Source of the DNA: Desulfovibrio intestinalis | Lineage (GTDB): Bacteria; Desulfobacterota; Desulfovibrionia; Desulfovibrionales; Desulfovibrionaceae | Length of the DNA stretch: 64,000 nucleotides | Assembly (NCBI RefSeq): GCF_014202345.1 | Contig: NZ_JACHGO010000005.1 | Location: forward strand, 124,001 to 188,000 | Direction of reading: 5' to 3' | In this document: positions 25,374 to 33,919 of the stretch, piece after piece | Layout of the letters: each line of letters opens with the position of its first letter | Numbering within the stretch: the stretch's first letter is position 1 | Made by a program: the position numbers and the translations under genes | Notes under the pieces: generated by a model | The model's input: the letters and a program-made list of their open reading frames with translations, nothing else | Database searches by the model: none | What the model was told of the DNA's origin: nothing

Positions 25374-28300
25374 GTGAATAAAAAAATCCTCACTGGCGTT
25401 GCCCAGCTTCAACTTTTCACCAGCGAAGGCCTAGCCTTCAATCTTCGAGCAGGTTTGCATTGCCTGTTACGAGCACTTGTTGTCTGCTCTCTGACTCTAT
25501 GCATGTTTGCCTTCCAAATTCCTGACGCACAAGCCCTTTCATGGAGTTGGTCAACTCCACAGACTGGCGTTGAAAAATTACACTTACAGCTTGATGAACC
25601 TGCACAGCCCAGTAGTTTGGTTCGCGCTGGGGGTAATTCTTTAATCCTATACTTGAACTCTTCTGAGTCGCTTGTGCCGTCATTGGAGCTGAATGGTTCA
25701 ATGCCGCCCTCTGGCGCGTTGCTTGAAAGTGTGGGCCTTGTTGATAGCCAAGTACGCATTTTACTTTCTTCTCGTACCGTAAGGCACGCTGTTCACCGCA
25801 CAGCACCAGATAAACTGGACATAGAATTTTTTGCCGCTGGCGTTGAATCTGCTGGCCAGCCTGGTCCTAACAATTGGTCAGGAAAGGAAAAAAATTCCTT
25901 CAGTGCCCCCGATGCAGATACTTATGTGGCGAACATTTCCGGTTCAGGACAAGTAGCGTATGGTGAGTTAAAGACGGCTGAATCCAATTCCAGTTCAGCT
26001 TTCGAAGTTTTGCCAGCAGTAGCTGGAGGAGAGAACGCCACTTCAGCCGAGGCCAGGCTGGTATCAGCTGTCCCCGCTGAAAGCCTGGGAAATGTTCTGC
26101 GCCATAAGCTCGGCTCTGAATCTTCTTTAAGTTTTTTGCAACTGATGCGCTTCAGCCCGGCGGACGCTTCAAACGAAGCATTTATAGGCGATTCTGAAGT
26201 GTCTTCCTGGCGGTTTTGGGATTCTTGGGGCCTCTCTGAAGCCCAGGCAGCGCAGCGGCCGTCTGAATCGACCCCTTATGCGCCAGCAGTCACGCAAAGC
26301 CTTGGTGATCGGGGCGGCATGGTTGATCGCCAGACAGTGCTTGGCAGGGTGAATACTGGAGGCCCCGAGGATTGGCCAGAAAACAAGGCTCTTTCGACGG
26401 TAAGTGAATCACTGTCTGATTCCGGCAAAAGTGATCCACAGCAGAATGTTGGCGCACCCCACACTGCTTCGGCTCAAAGTTCCAGCAATATGCCGCAACG
26501 AGGTGATGGAGCTGCTGGTGCTCCCGCCACGGGCACTGCCACCAGCATGGATTCTTCTGCTGAAACCAAGCCTGTTTCGTCCAGTAGCGCCTCGCCTTCT
26601 GAAACCACAGGGCAGCCCTCTTCGACATCTGTAAATCAACAGGCCAAGATCGAGCAAGCTTCAGCGGGTGGAGCAGGCCAGCCACCAGCAATCTCACCAG
26701 TGACGCAGCCAGTGTCTGCGCCAACCAAGACGACCGGTACTGCCGCGGAAAATGCCGTCCAGCAAGGGGCGGATGAGCAGGGCAAGGCTGATGCTTCGGG
26801 TAGCGTGTCTGGCAAGGTAAGCGGACAGACCGTAGGTTTGACATCTGGGCAGCAAGCCCCTGAAGAGCCAGCCAAAGCGCCTGAGGACCGTCCGGTCATC
26901 TATGTAGACGAGCAGGGCAATCCCGTAGCCAAGCCCATTAAGCCTGAAGTTGTGATGGAAGAGGCGGAGAGGCTCCTTCGCGAACACAAATATGTTGAAG
27001 CACTGCCTCAACTGGAAAAACTCAAAACTCTGCCTGGCGTTAGCCCGGAATTGCTCGAAAAAACACTATACTACATTAGTGACTGCATGTGGGCACGCTA
27101 TGCGGACAATCCTCTTGCGGGTTATGAAGCTATCGTTTCGTCTACCAGCGAGGCGATGAATGCCAATCTGCGTTCACCTCGTGTGCCGGAAGCGTTGTTG
27201 CGCCTTGGGCTTGCTAACGTCAATGTTGGCAATCTGGTAGATGCTGGTGGATACATTGTGGCCTTGCTGCGCCGTTATCCAGACTATCCCGGTGTCGCTC
27301 AGGGCTTTACCAGCTTGGGTAAGGCACAGTTGAAACGTGAACTTAATGAGCGCGCGGAACAATCTTTTTCCATTGTTCTAGACAAGTACCCGGAATCCTC
27401 TTACCTGCAAGAAGCTTCTGTAGGCTTGGCCGAGGCCTTAACCAAGCAGAAAAAATTTCAGAACGCACAACTTATCCTTGATTTCATAAGCAAACGCTGG
27501 CCACGCTACTATATTGACCAGCCCGCTTTTTTGCTTTTGCAGGCTGGAAATGACAAGGCGCTGGGCAAGCTCGCTACAGCTTTAAACCTGTACTGGCTGT
27601 ATTATAACCTCGTTCCTGCCCATGCTGGCAATGATGCCCTTTTACTCGAATTGGGCGATATGTACGCCCGGCAAGGGGTTTGGACTACCGCCGAGTTTGT
27701 TTACCGCTACGTTGAACGGCAGTACGCGGGCACTTCACCTGCCTCTACAGCTCAATTACGTTTGGCGGAAAAAGGAATCTACGACTCGCCCATTACCTAT
27801 CAAGAAATGAGCTCTGTATTTGCGAAAGCTGATAGTGGGGCATTGTGGAAAATTTATAGTGATCTGGCAGCAGCATCAAATACTGCTCCAGAGGCTGTTT
27901 TGGCTCGCCTCAAAGAGGCCATGTGGCTCTACTGGGACAAAAAGTACACCGAAGCAATGGGCAAGGCTGCAGATTTTATTGATGCCTACCCTGAAAATGC
28001 CAATGTGCCTGAAGCACGCGATCTTATATGGGAAGCCTTTCAGAAAGAGTTATCCAACTCGCTGGCCGAGAATAACTATGGGCGCATCCTTATCCTCTGG
28101 AATGGGTTTCCCCTGGTTCGCGAACGGTATGGCAATCCTGATCCACGCATGCGGTTTGTTCTTGCACAAGGACTGCTTGAGCGCGGTGATGACGCTGCCG
28201 CTCTGGCTTTGCTGGCAGACTTTTTGAAAAGTCCGATGGATCCCAACTATGGGGAAGCGGCCTTTACCGAGTTTTTCAACCGATATCTCAAGGCTGGCGC

Positions 28301-28988
28301 ATGGAATAAAGTGCTGGATCTTGGCAAGCTTGTTTCTACCTGGCCTATGAACAAGCAGTTACGGAATCAGCTTGACTATGCTATGGCGCTGTCTGCCCAG
28401 AATCTCAATCTTACTGGCCCTGCACTGGCCATGTGGGCACAACTGCTTGAAAAGCAGGATATTCCTCTCTATCAACGGGCGTATGCCGCATACTTTTTGG
28501 CGCGCGATGCTGAAGACAGAAAGGATATCAAAAATGCCTACGCGTTGAACCGTAAAGTTCTCGAGCTGTTCACGCAGCTTCAAGAAGAGCGTTCTGACAA
28601 GGCTGACCCTCAACGAATCAAGGATGCCCTAGCCGCGCTTATGGATATAAGTGAAGTGGCCAACCGGGTGCCGGAGGCCCTTGAATGGGTTGAGCGCTAT
28701 AACGCCTATGCACCGCCACAGTCACCAGAATATCCTGGGTTGAGATTTCGTGAAGCACGGCTTTACCGCAAACTTGGCGATGCAGCGCGCGCGCAGGCTT
28801 TATTAGAAGATGTTGTACGCAACTACCCCAACTCGCCTTTTGCGCAGGCTGCTGCAGGGGAATTGCGTACTTTTGAGGTGTCGCGCGACCTGCAAAACTA
28901 TTTGCCTGGCGGCGCGTCGGCCCCGCAATCTTCTTCGGCGCAACAACCTGCTCAAACCCAGGGCCAAGGAACGCCAGCTGCCCAATAA
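25374..28988 (+). CDS. large exported TPR protein
   Basis: 1204 residues from a GTG start. A long signal peptide or N-terminal anchor (hydrophobic about 33-50, ending IPDAQA) is followed by a beta-rich AMIN-like domain (about 55-165). A Ser/Thr/Pro/Ala-rich, low-complexity linker covers about 290-505. Tetratricopeptide-type repeats then run from about 525 to 1170 (e.g. EAERLLREHKYVEALPQLEKL, LGKAQLKRELNERAEQSFSI), and a Gln/Pro/Ser tail closes the protein. The design suggests a periplasmic or surface-exposed scaffold for protein complexes. Expression is probably sigma-54 dependent through the promoter 35-60 bases upstream and the activator encoded just before it. No strong ribosome-binding site precedes the GTG, so the start is uncertain. 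Confidence 0.8.
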   Translation: MNKKILTGVAQLQLFTSEGLAFNLRAGLHCLLRALVVCSLTLCMFAFQIPDAQALSWSWSTPQTGVEKLHLQLDEPAQPSSLVRAGGNSLILYLNSSESLVPSLELNGSMPPSGALLESVGLVDSQVRILLSSRTVRHAVHRTAPDKLDIEFFAAGVESAGQPGPNNWSGKEKNSFSAPDADTYVANISGSGQVAYGELKTAESNSSSAFEVLPAVAGGENATSAEARLVSAVPAESLGNVLRHKLGSESSLSFLQLMRFSPADASNEAFIGDSEVSSWRFWDSWGLSEAQAAQRPSESTPYAPAVTQSLGDRGGMVDRQTVLGRVNTGGPEDWPENKALSTVSESLSDSGKSDPQQNVGAPHTASAQSSSNMPQRGDGAAGAPATGTATSMDSSAETKPVSSSSASPSETTGQPSSTSVNQQAKIEQASAGGAGQPPAISPVTQPVSAPTKTTGTAAENAVQQGADEQGKADASGSVSGKVSGQTVGLTSGQQAPEEPAKAPEDRPVIYVDEQGNPVAKPIKPEVVMEEAERLLREHKYVEALPQLEKLKTLPGVSPELLEKTLYYISDCMWARYADNPLAGYEAIVSSTSEAMNANLRSPRVPEALLRLGLANVNVGNLVDAGGYIVALLRRYPDYPGVAQGFTSLGKAQLKRELNERAEQSFSIVLDKYPESSYLQEASVGLAEALTKQKKFQNAQLILDFISKRWPRYYIDQPAFLLLQAGNDKALGKLATALNLYWLYYNLVPAHAGNDALLLELGDMYARQGVWTTAEFVYRYVERQYAGTSPASTAQLRLAEKGIYDSPITYQEMSSVFAKADSGALWKIYSDLAAASNTAPEAVLARLKEAMWLYWDKKYTEAMGKAADFIDAYPENANVPEARDLIWEAFQKELSNSLAENNYGRILILWNGFPLVRERYGNPDPRMRFVLAQGLLERGDDAAALALLADFLKSPMDPNYGEAAFTEFFNRYLKAGAWNKVLDLGKLVSTWPMNKQLRNQLDYAMALSAQNLNLTGPALAMWAQLLEKQDIPLYQRAYAAYFLARDAEDRKDIKNAYALNRKVLELFTQLQEERSDKADPQRIKDALAALMDISEVANRVPEALEWVERYNAYAPPQSPEYPGLRFREARLYRKLGDAARAQALLEDVVRNYPNSPFAQAAAGELRTFEVSRDLQNYLPGGASAPQSSSAQQPAQTQGQGTPAAQ

Positions 28989-29156
28989 CAGTAGCTTTTT
29001 ATTGTCTTCTTTTTCGTAACATAACATTCTGTTGACGGCATTTTTTGCTAATACGCGTTGCCAGCCCTGCTGGCATCGCATATACTGTCTTATGGGCTTC
29101 ATGCCGATGAACAATTGGTCAAATGTCGGTAATGAATAATGACAAAAGAGGTAATT

Positions 29157-29900
29157 ATGAAGAATTTGCGTCTACTTTGTCTTGTAGTGCTTCTTGCGGC
29201 ACTTGTTACCGGCTGCAACGCTGGCTTACAACGTGGAATGGTTGGGCCTGTCTATGTATCAACAGCGCGTCCGGCAATCAGTTTGACGGTAAAAGATATG
29301 CCGCTACTGGCTGGCGGGCAGGGGCAGTGCAATCTGACCTGGACGAGCGTTATGGGCGGATTGCCCGTATCTGTATGGCTGGCAGCCTACGGAGAAGGAA
29401 CGCCGCAGTCGCCGATGGCAATTGTAGCACAGGCTGAACTGCCGCAAAGCTGGTACTGGAATAGCGACTCCACCCCTCCGTTCAGTGTTGATCACGCAAC
29501 TGAAGTAATTGGCGAAACACAATTCGCAGCCAGTACCTTTATTGTTGATGGTTCCCGTGATCCTTTTATGCAGTTAGCAGGTATACAGCCCGACACGCCC
29601 CCGGTGCGTTGGCTTGTGCGCAGTTTTACGGCCCGGTTCAACTTTAATGCCGACAAGATTATATTGGAATATAGGGAACCCCTTCCGCCACAAATGGGTT
29701 TTCTTGACGTGCTCAGTATCGCTCAGACTGACCAGCTGAAGGCCTTTGAAGAACGCGCAAGAAAGGTCTTTATTGTTGGCCAGATACCAGAAAATTTGAT
29801 CGGGCTTAAGGATTCATACCTGAAAAACGTAAGCTGGCAGTTTATGGGCCAACGTTTTCTGGGTACTGTATCACGGTTTGATGTCTTCAAAGGCAACTGA
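29157..29900 (+). CDS. lipoprotein of unknown function
   Basis: 247 residues. The signal peptide ends with lipobox LVTGC (Cys about 20). The mature part is a soluble, beta-rich domain without a motif I can name for certain; it faintly recalls a Desulfovibrio-restricted DUF4851 family, which I cannot verify. The ATG at 29157 follows AGAGG, and the earlier ATG at 29139 is therefore less likely. It may share the sigma-54 transcript of the TPR gene (168-base gap, no clear terminator between), and an intrinsic terminator follows it directly. An envelope protein working with the TPR scaffold is a reasonable guess. Confidence 0.75.
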   Translation: MKNLRLLCLVVLLAALVTGCNAGLQRGMVGPVYVSTARPAISLTVKDMPLLAGGQGQCNLTWTSVMGGLPVSVWLAAYGEGTPQSPMAIVAQAELPQSWYWNSDSTPPFSVDHATEVIGETQFAASTFIVDGSRDPFMQLAGIQPDTPPVRWLVRSFTARFNFNADKIILEYREPLPPQMGFLDVLSIAQTDQLKAFEERARKVFIVGQIPENLIGLKDSYLKNVSWQFMGQRFLGTVSRFDVFKGN

Positions 29901-29923
29901 TTTATTATTAATAATCAGTTTTT
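29895..29923 (+). terminator. intrinsic terminator after the lipoprotein gene
   Basis: Arms AACTGATT and AATCAGTT (29895-29902, 29913-29920) overlap the stop codon and run into a T-rich stretch. Confidence 0.65.
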
Positions 29924-29948
29924 ATTGCAGCAAAAACCAATGGCAACG

Positions 29949-29976
29949 GCCCTTCAAAACTGGTGTTTTGAAGGGC
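29949..29976. repeat. 12-bp perfect hairpin
   Basis: GCCCTTCAAAAC (29949-29960), loop TGGT, and its exact complement (29965-29976). Few T residues follow. It could be a back-up terminator or an RNA end-stabiliser for the lipoprotein transcript. Confidence 0.7.
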
Positions 29977-30235
29977 TGTTGTACGTTAAATCATGATTTT
30001 TTGTGTGGAATTTGTTACTCTATTGCACCATAAGAGGCAATATACTCAAAATACCTACAATAATGTTTGCAAAATGATTTTTTAAATACGCATTAGTACA
30101 TTGACGAAATAATAAGCCCTGTGTATGTTCTGCGAATTGGGAATGTGGATTAAAAAAACAGATCTGTTTTGAATATAAGCGCGCCCCCCATTGTTGCGCG
30201 TTTGGCGGATCATAAAGACGACCTAAGGGGTAACT
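29977..30235. other. AT-rich leader/promoter region of the mucR-like gene
   Basis: No open frame with support. Rich in A/T up to about 30170, suitable for self-binding by a MucR-type protein. The gene start has AAGGGGT (about 30225) in front. I could not fix a promoter. Confidence 0.4.
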
Positions 30236-30634
30236 ATGGACGATTATTTGAAAGAAGCTCTGGAAATTACCAGGGCACAGGCCGGTGTGCGTGTGATGAG
30301 TGAAGAAGAGATTGCTACCTTCATCCAAAGGGTTGCTCTCGGTATTCGCGCAGTGGCCGAAGGTGAAACCCCCGCTGAAATGGACAGTCTTGAAATGGCT
30401 CAAGAAGCCCGCAAGTCTGTTAAAGAAAAATCCGTGACCTGCCTTGAATGTGGCAAGAGCTTCAAGATCTTGACCAAGCGCCACCTCGCCGGACACAGCA
30501 TGACCACTGCTGAATACCGCGAAAAGTGGGGCTTCAAGAAAGATGCTCCCCTCGTTTGCAAAGCCCTGCAGCGTGAACGCAGAAAGAAGATGAAGGATAT
30601 GAAGCTGTGGGAAAAGAGGCGTAAAGCCCAATAG
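30236..30634 (+). CDS. MucR/Ros-family zinc-finger transcriptional regulator
   Basis: 132 residues. The C-terminal half has the Ros/MucR Cys2His2 finger CLECGKSFKILTKRHLAGH (C-x2-C-x10-H-x3-H) followed by MTTAEYREKWG, the diagnostic sequence of the family, and a highly basic tail. The N-terminal helical part (1-50) would mediate oligomerisation. In alphaproteobacteria such proteins silence AT-rich, often horizontally acquired genes in an H-NS-like way; several paralogues are usual in Desulfovibrio. Monocistronic, with its own terminator 7 bases after the stop. Confidence 0.9.
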   Translation: MDDYLKEALEITRAQAGVRVMSEEEIATFIQRVALGIRAVAEGETPAEMDSLEMAQEARKSVKEKSVTCLECGKSFKILTKRHLAGHSMTTAEYREKWGFKKDAPLVCKALQRERRKKMKDMKLWEKRRKAQ

Positions 30635-30641
30635 CTTACAG

Positions 30642-30664
30642 GCCCGCCGCTCAGGCGGGCTTTT
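30642..30664 (+). terminator. intrinsic terminator of the mucR-like gene
   Basis: GCCCGCC (30642-30648), loop GCTCA, GGCGGGC (30654-30660), followed by TTTT. Confidence 0.88.
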
Positions 30665-30739
30665 CGTTATGGGGCAGACGGTTTTAAGAACTGCGTTATC
30701 GCTCTTACGATTATGTATTTCCCCGTTATCTGGCATTAG

Positions 30740-30784
30740 ACAGGCTGTTTTGAGTGCAACCTTAATGCGCTCAAAACGGCCTGT
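30740..30784. repeat. 15-bp inverted repeat upstream of bioB
   Basis: Arms 30740-30754 and 30770-30784 pair over 15 positions (one G-U) around a 15-base loop. A second, short dyad (ACAAGTA at 30791-30797, TACTTGT at 30818-30824) lies between it and bioB. Neither matches the BirA operator as I know it (TTGTAAAC dyads). The first could be an RNA structure in the bio leader. Confidence 0.6.
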
Positions 30785-30858
30785 ATCTTCACAAGTAACT
30801 ACATTGGAAATCCATAGTACTTGTTCGCATGTGCTATCTCAGGTTTCAGGGTCTAGCT

Positions 30859-31809
30859 ATGACTTTATTTTCAACGGCAAATACTCCTGCTGAAGCTCTT
30901 CAGCTTTTGTCACTTCCAGAAGATGAGCTGTTTGCCAGCGCAACTAAACTTCGAGCTGCCACTTTTGGCAATAAGGTGACCCTCTGCGCCATCATTAACG
31001 CACGCAGCGGAAACTGCGGGATGGATTGCCGCTTCTGTTCGCAAAGCAAGCACAACCATACGCCCATTGATGTTTTCCCCTTGCTGCCCGCGGATGAACT
31101 TCGCGAGCGTATTCTGGCGTTGGTTGAGCAACCTGTGGCCCGCATTGGCGTTGTGACCAGCGGAGGCGCTCTTAGTGGGGAAGAATTCGAACGCCTGCTG
31201 AAAGTCCTGCGTTCACTGCCCGAACATGCGCTCGAGCGCGTTTGCGCCTCTCTCGGCAGGCTCAGTGCCGAACAGCTTAAGCAGTTGAAGGATGCCGGGC
31301 TTGATCGGTTTCATCACAACCTTGAAACTTCCCGCCAGTACTACCCCAACATTTGTTCAACGCAAACTTGGGATGAACGCAAAGACACGCTGCTTCGCGT
31401 CCATCAGGCTGGCATGACCGCCTGTACAGGCGGCCTGTTTGGCCTTGGTGAAAGCTGGCAGGATCGCATTGATTTCGCTTTCAGTCTTAAAGAATTGGGA
31501 GTGGGGCATGTTCCCATTAACTTCCTCCATCCGCATCCTGAAACTCCTCTTGCCAGCCGCGAGCCTCTTTCTGCGAGTGAAGGCTTGCGTATCATTGCGC
31601 TTTTCAGGCACATCCTGCCTACGGCTACTTTGCGGGTGTGCGGTGGCAGGCCTCTTGTGCTCGGGCAAAGGCAAAATGAAATTTTCTCCGCTGGCGCAAA
31701 TGCGCTTATGACGGGCGACTATTTGACCACACATGGGCGCGGGCTGGTTGATGATCTTGCTATGATTCGGGCACTTGGGTTGGAGATCGACTGTGACAAA
31801 CAGTACTGA
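30859..31809 (+). CDS. bioB: biotin synthase
   Basis: 316 residues. Radical SAM motif C-x3-C-x2-C in CGMDCRFCSQSK, followed by HNHTPIDVFPL and later GLFGLGESWQDR and NFLHPHPETP, all typical of BioB, which inserts sulfur into dethiobiotin. Residues binding the second iron-sulfur cluster are expected in the barrel. The ATG at 30859 with AGGGT upstream is preferred over the GTG at 30829. The 3' end overlaps bioDA by 17 bases. First gene of a bioB-bioDA-symporter unit. Confidence 0.93.
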   Translation: MTLFSTANTPAEALQLLSLPEDELFASATKLRAATFGNKVTLCAIINARSGNCGMDCRFCSQSKHNHTPIDVFPLLPADELRERILALVEQPVARIGVVTSGGALSGEEFERLLKVLRSLPEHALERVCASLGRLSAEQLKQLKDAGLDRFHHNLETSRQYYPNICSTQTWDERKDTLLRVHQAGMTACTGGLFGLGESWQDRIDFAFSLKELGVGHVPINFLHPHPETPLASREPLSASEGLRIIALFRHILPTATLRVCGGRPLVLGQRQNEIFSAGANALMTGDYLTTHGRGLVDDLAMIRALGLEIDCDKQY

Positions 31810-33919
31810 GCATAGCTCTTTGCGACCTGACGGCAAACCGCTTCTTGGCGTTTTTGTCGCTGGTTCAGGCACTGATGTGGGCAAAACTGTATGTACTGGC
31901 GCTCTATTGCGCGAGCTGCGGCAGGCTGGGTTTGCCGTGCAGGCTGTCAAACCTGTGCAAACTGGAGTTTTGGCAGCAGAAATTGCATCTTCTCCGCTGT
32001 CTGATGCACGCGTCTATGGCAAAGCCCTTGAAGGCGTAGAGTCTTTGGTAGGCTTGCCGGCGGCCGCTGTGCTTCATTGTTTTGGTTTGCCAGCTTCTCC
32101 CCATCTTGCTGCCGCGAAAGAAGGAAAGCGACTGGACTGTCAAAACCTGCGCAAGGACATCCTTGCCCACTGGAATGTTGTTTCAGCCAAAGCTTTTCTA
32201 TTGGAAGGAGCAGGGGGGCTGCATGTTCCTCTCAATGAAGACGAGGACATGCTGGACCTGATGAGCATGTTGGGGTTGCCTGTTTTTCTTGTTGGCGGCA
32301 ACTACCTTGGCGGCCTCAATCATATTTTGCTTTCTGTTGAAGCGATACTGCACCGTGGCTTGTCATTGGCAGGGATAGCGCTGGTGCCAGCCTCTGACCC
32401 TGCAATGGGCTGTCCCGGGGTTGATGTGGCGGGGCTGCTGACAGACAACGCCCATATTTTGCAAAAAAAGCTCGAACGCCTTGGCTGCGCAATTCCTTTA
32501 GTCGAAATTTCCCGGGTAGAGAAGCTGGATCAGGCCGGGTGGGAAAAACTGGCTTGTCAGCTCAGACCAGCAGCAAAACGTATAGCCAGTAATTGGCCTA
32601 CTGCAGGCCAAGAATCCTCAGAACAGCTGTCGGAAGAAGAGAGCCTTGTGCAAAGGGACAGAAGCTCTGTCTGGCATCCCTATGCATCCGCCACAAATTT
32701 CCCTCCCCTTAACGCGGTCAAACGCACATTCAGCAACCGTATCGTACTTGCAGATGGAAAAGAGCTTGTGGATGGCATGTCTTCCTGGTGGGCGGCCATT
32801 CACGGATACAATCATCCCCGCCTGCTTGACGCTCTGCATGCCCAGGCCGGGCGTATGCCGCATGTAATGTTTGGCGGCCTTACGCATGAGCCTGCCGTAG
32901 CTCTGGCTGAAAAATTGCTTGATATTGTGCCCGAGGGGCTTGAGCGTGTTTTTTTTGCTGATTCCGGGTCAGTTGCTGTTGAAGTGGCTTTGAAAATGGC
33001 TCTTCAATATCAGCAGAGTCGTGGGGAAACACAGCGTACTCGTTTTTTGACGCCACGCAGGGGCTATCACGGCGATACCATTGGAGCCATGTCCGTTTGC
33101 GACCCCGTGACTGGTATGCACAGTCTTTTTTCAGCAATGCTGCCAGAACAGCTTTTTATGGAGCGTCCCTCCTGCCGATTTGACCAGCCCTTTGATCCCG
33201 CATGCCTGAATGATGCCCGTCAGATATTGGCGATGCACGGCAAGGAAATCGCAGCGGTTATTCTGGAGCCAATAGTGCAGGGAGCAGGAGGGATGTGGTT
33301 TTATCATCCCGAATACCTGCGCGGATTGGCCCAATTGTGCCGCGAAGCTGACACGCTTTTGATTTTTGATGAGATTGCCACTGGCTTTGGCCGCACTGGC
33401 AAAATGTTTGCCGCTGAATGGGCGGATGTTCGACCTGATATTCTGTGCTGCGGCAAGGCGCTTACTGGCGGCATGCTCACGCTGTCCGCCACAATTTGCA
33501 GTGGCCATGTGGCTTCGGGTATTTGCCAGGATGGCGGCGTTTTCATGCATGGCCCCACATTTATGGCCAATGCCCTGGCTTGCGCGGTAGCTAGAGCCAG
33601 TCTTGATGTGCTTGCATCTGGCGATTGGCAGCAACAGGTAAACAGCCTTGAGTCTGCACTGCGTGAAGGCCTTGCCCCATGCCAGAACTTGCCAGGTGTC
33701 GCAGATGTGCGGGTTCTGGGAGCAATTGGTGTAGTTGAAATGCTTGAGCCTGTTAATACGCACTCGCTGCAGAAGTTCTTCGTGAAGCAGGGGGTATGGC
33801 TACGCCCCTTCAATAGGCTAATCTACCTCATGCCTCCCTATGTGACGCCCAAAGAAGATATGCTCAGGCTCTGCACCGCAATAGAAGGAGCCTTGCGCCA
33901 AGGAGCGCACCTATCGTGA
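31793..33919 (+). CDS. bioDA: fused dethiobiotin synthetase - DAPA aminotransferase
   Basis: 708 residues. The first 230 are BioD: P-loop GSGTDVGKT, VKPVQTG, EGAGGLHVPL. After a linker (about 260-290), BioA begins at SSVWHPYASATNFPP, with SWWAAIHGYNHP, the PLP-binding region FFADSGSVAVEVALKMA, FDEIATGFGRTG and the Schiff-base Lys in CCGKALTGG. One polypeptide thus carries two consecutive steps: 7-keto-8-aminopelargonate to DAPA, then dethiobiotin. The same D-A order occurs in the plant BIO3-BIO1 protein. The GTG at 31793 with GGAG seven bases upstream fits better than the TTG at 31775. The stop overlaps the start of the symporter gene (GTGA). Confidence 0.92.
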   Translation: MTNSTEHSSLRPDGKPLLGVFVAGSGTDVGKTVCTGALLRELRQAGFAVQAVKPVQTGVLAAEIASSPLSDARVYGKALEGVESLVGLPAAAVLHCFGLPASPHLAAAKEGKRLDCQNLRKDILAHWNVVSAKAFLLEGAGGLHVPLNEDEDMLDLMSMLGLPVFLVGGNYLGGLNHILLSVEAILHRGLSLAGIALVPASDPAMGCPGVDVAGLLTDNAHILQKKLERLGCAIPLVEISRVEKLDQAGWEKLACQLRPAAKRIASNWPTAGQESSEQLSEEESLVQRDRSSVWHPYASATNFPPLNAVKRTFSNRIVLADGKELVDGMSSWWAAIHGYNHPRLLDALHAQAGRMPHVMFGGLTHEPAVALAEKLLDIVPEGLERVFFADSGSVAVEVALKMALQYQQSRGETQRTRFLTPRRGYHGDTIGAMSVCDPVTGMHSLFSAMLPEQLFMERPSCRFDQPFDPACLNDARQILAMHGKEIAAVILEPIVQGAGGMWFYHPEYLRGLAQLCREADTLLIFDEIATGFGRTGKMFAAEWADVRPDILCCGKALTGGMLTLSATICSGHVASGICQDGGVFMHGPTFMANALACAVARASLDVLASGDWQQQVNSLESALREGLAPCQNLPGVADVRVLGAIGVVEMLEPVNTHSLQKFFVKQGVWLRPFNRLIYLMPPYVTPKEDMLRLCTAIEGALRQGAHLS

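Noticed and set aside
26290-27011. Minus-strand frames opposite the linker of the TPR protein
   Set aside because: Arise from the repetitive Ser/Thr/Pro/Ala codons of the low-complexity linker; no ribosome site or motif.
29030-29070. Second sigma-54-like site (GGCATTTTTTGC) before the lipoprotein gene
   Set aside because: GG and GC are 8 bases apart where 10 are required.
30020-30736. Minus-strand frame of 238 codons over the mucR-like gene
   Set aside because: Antisense to a MucR finger with its own ribosome site and terminator.
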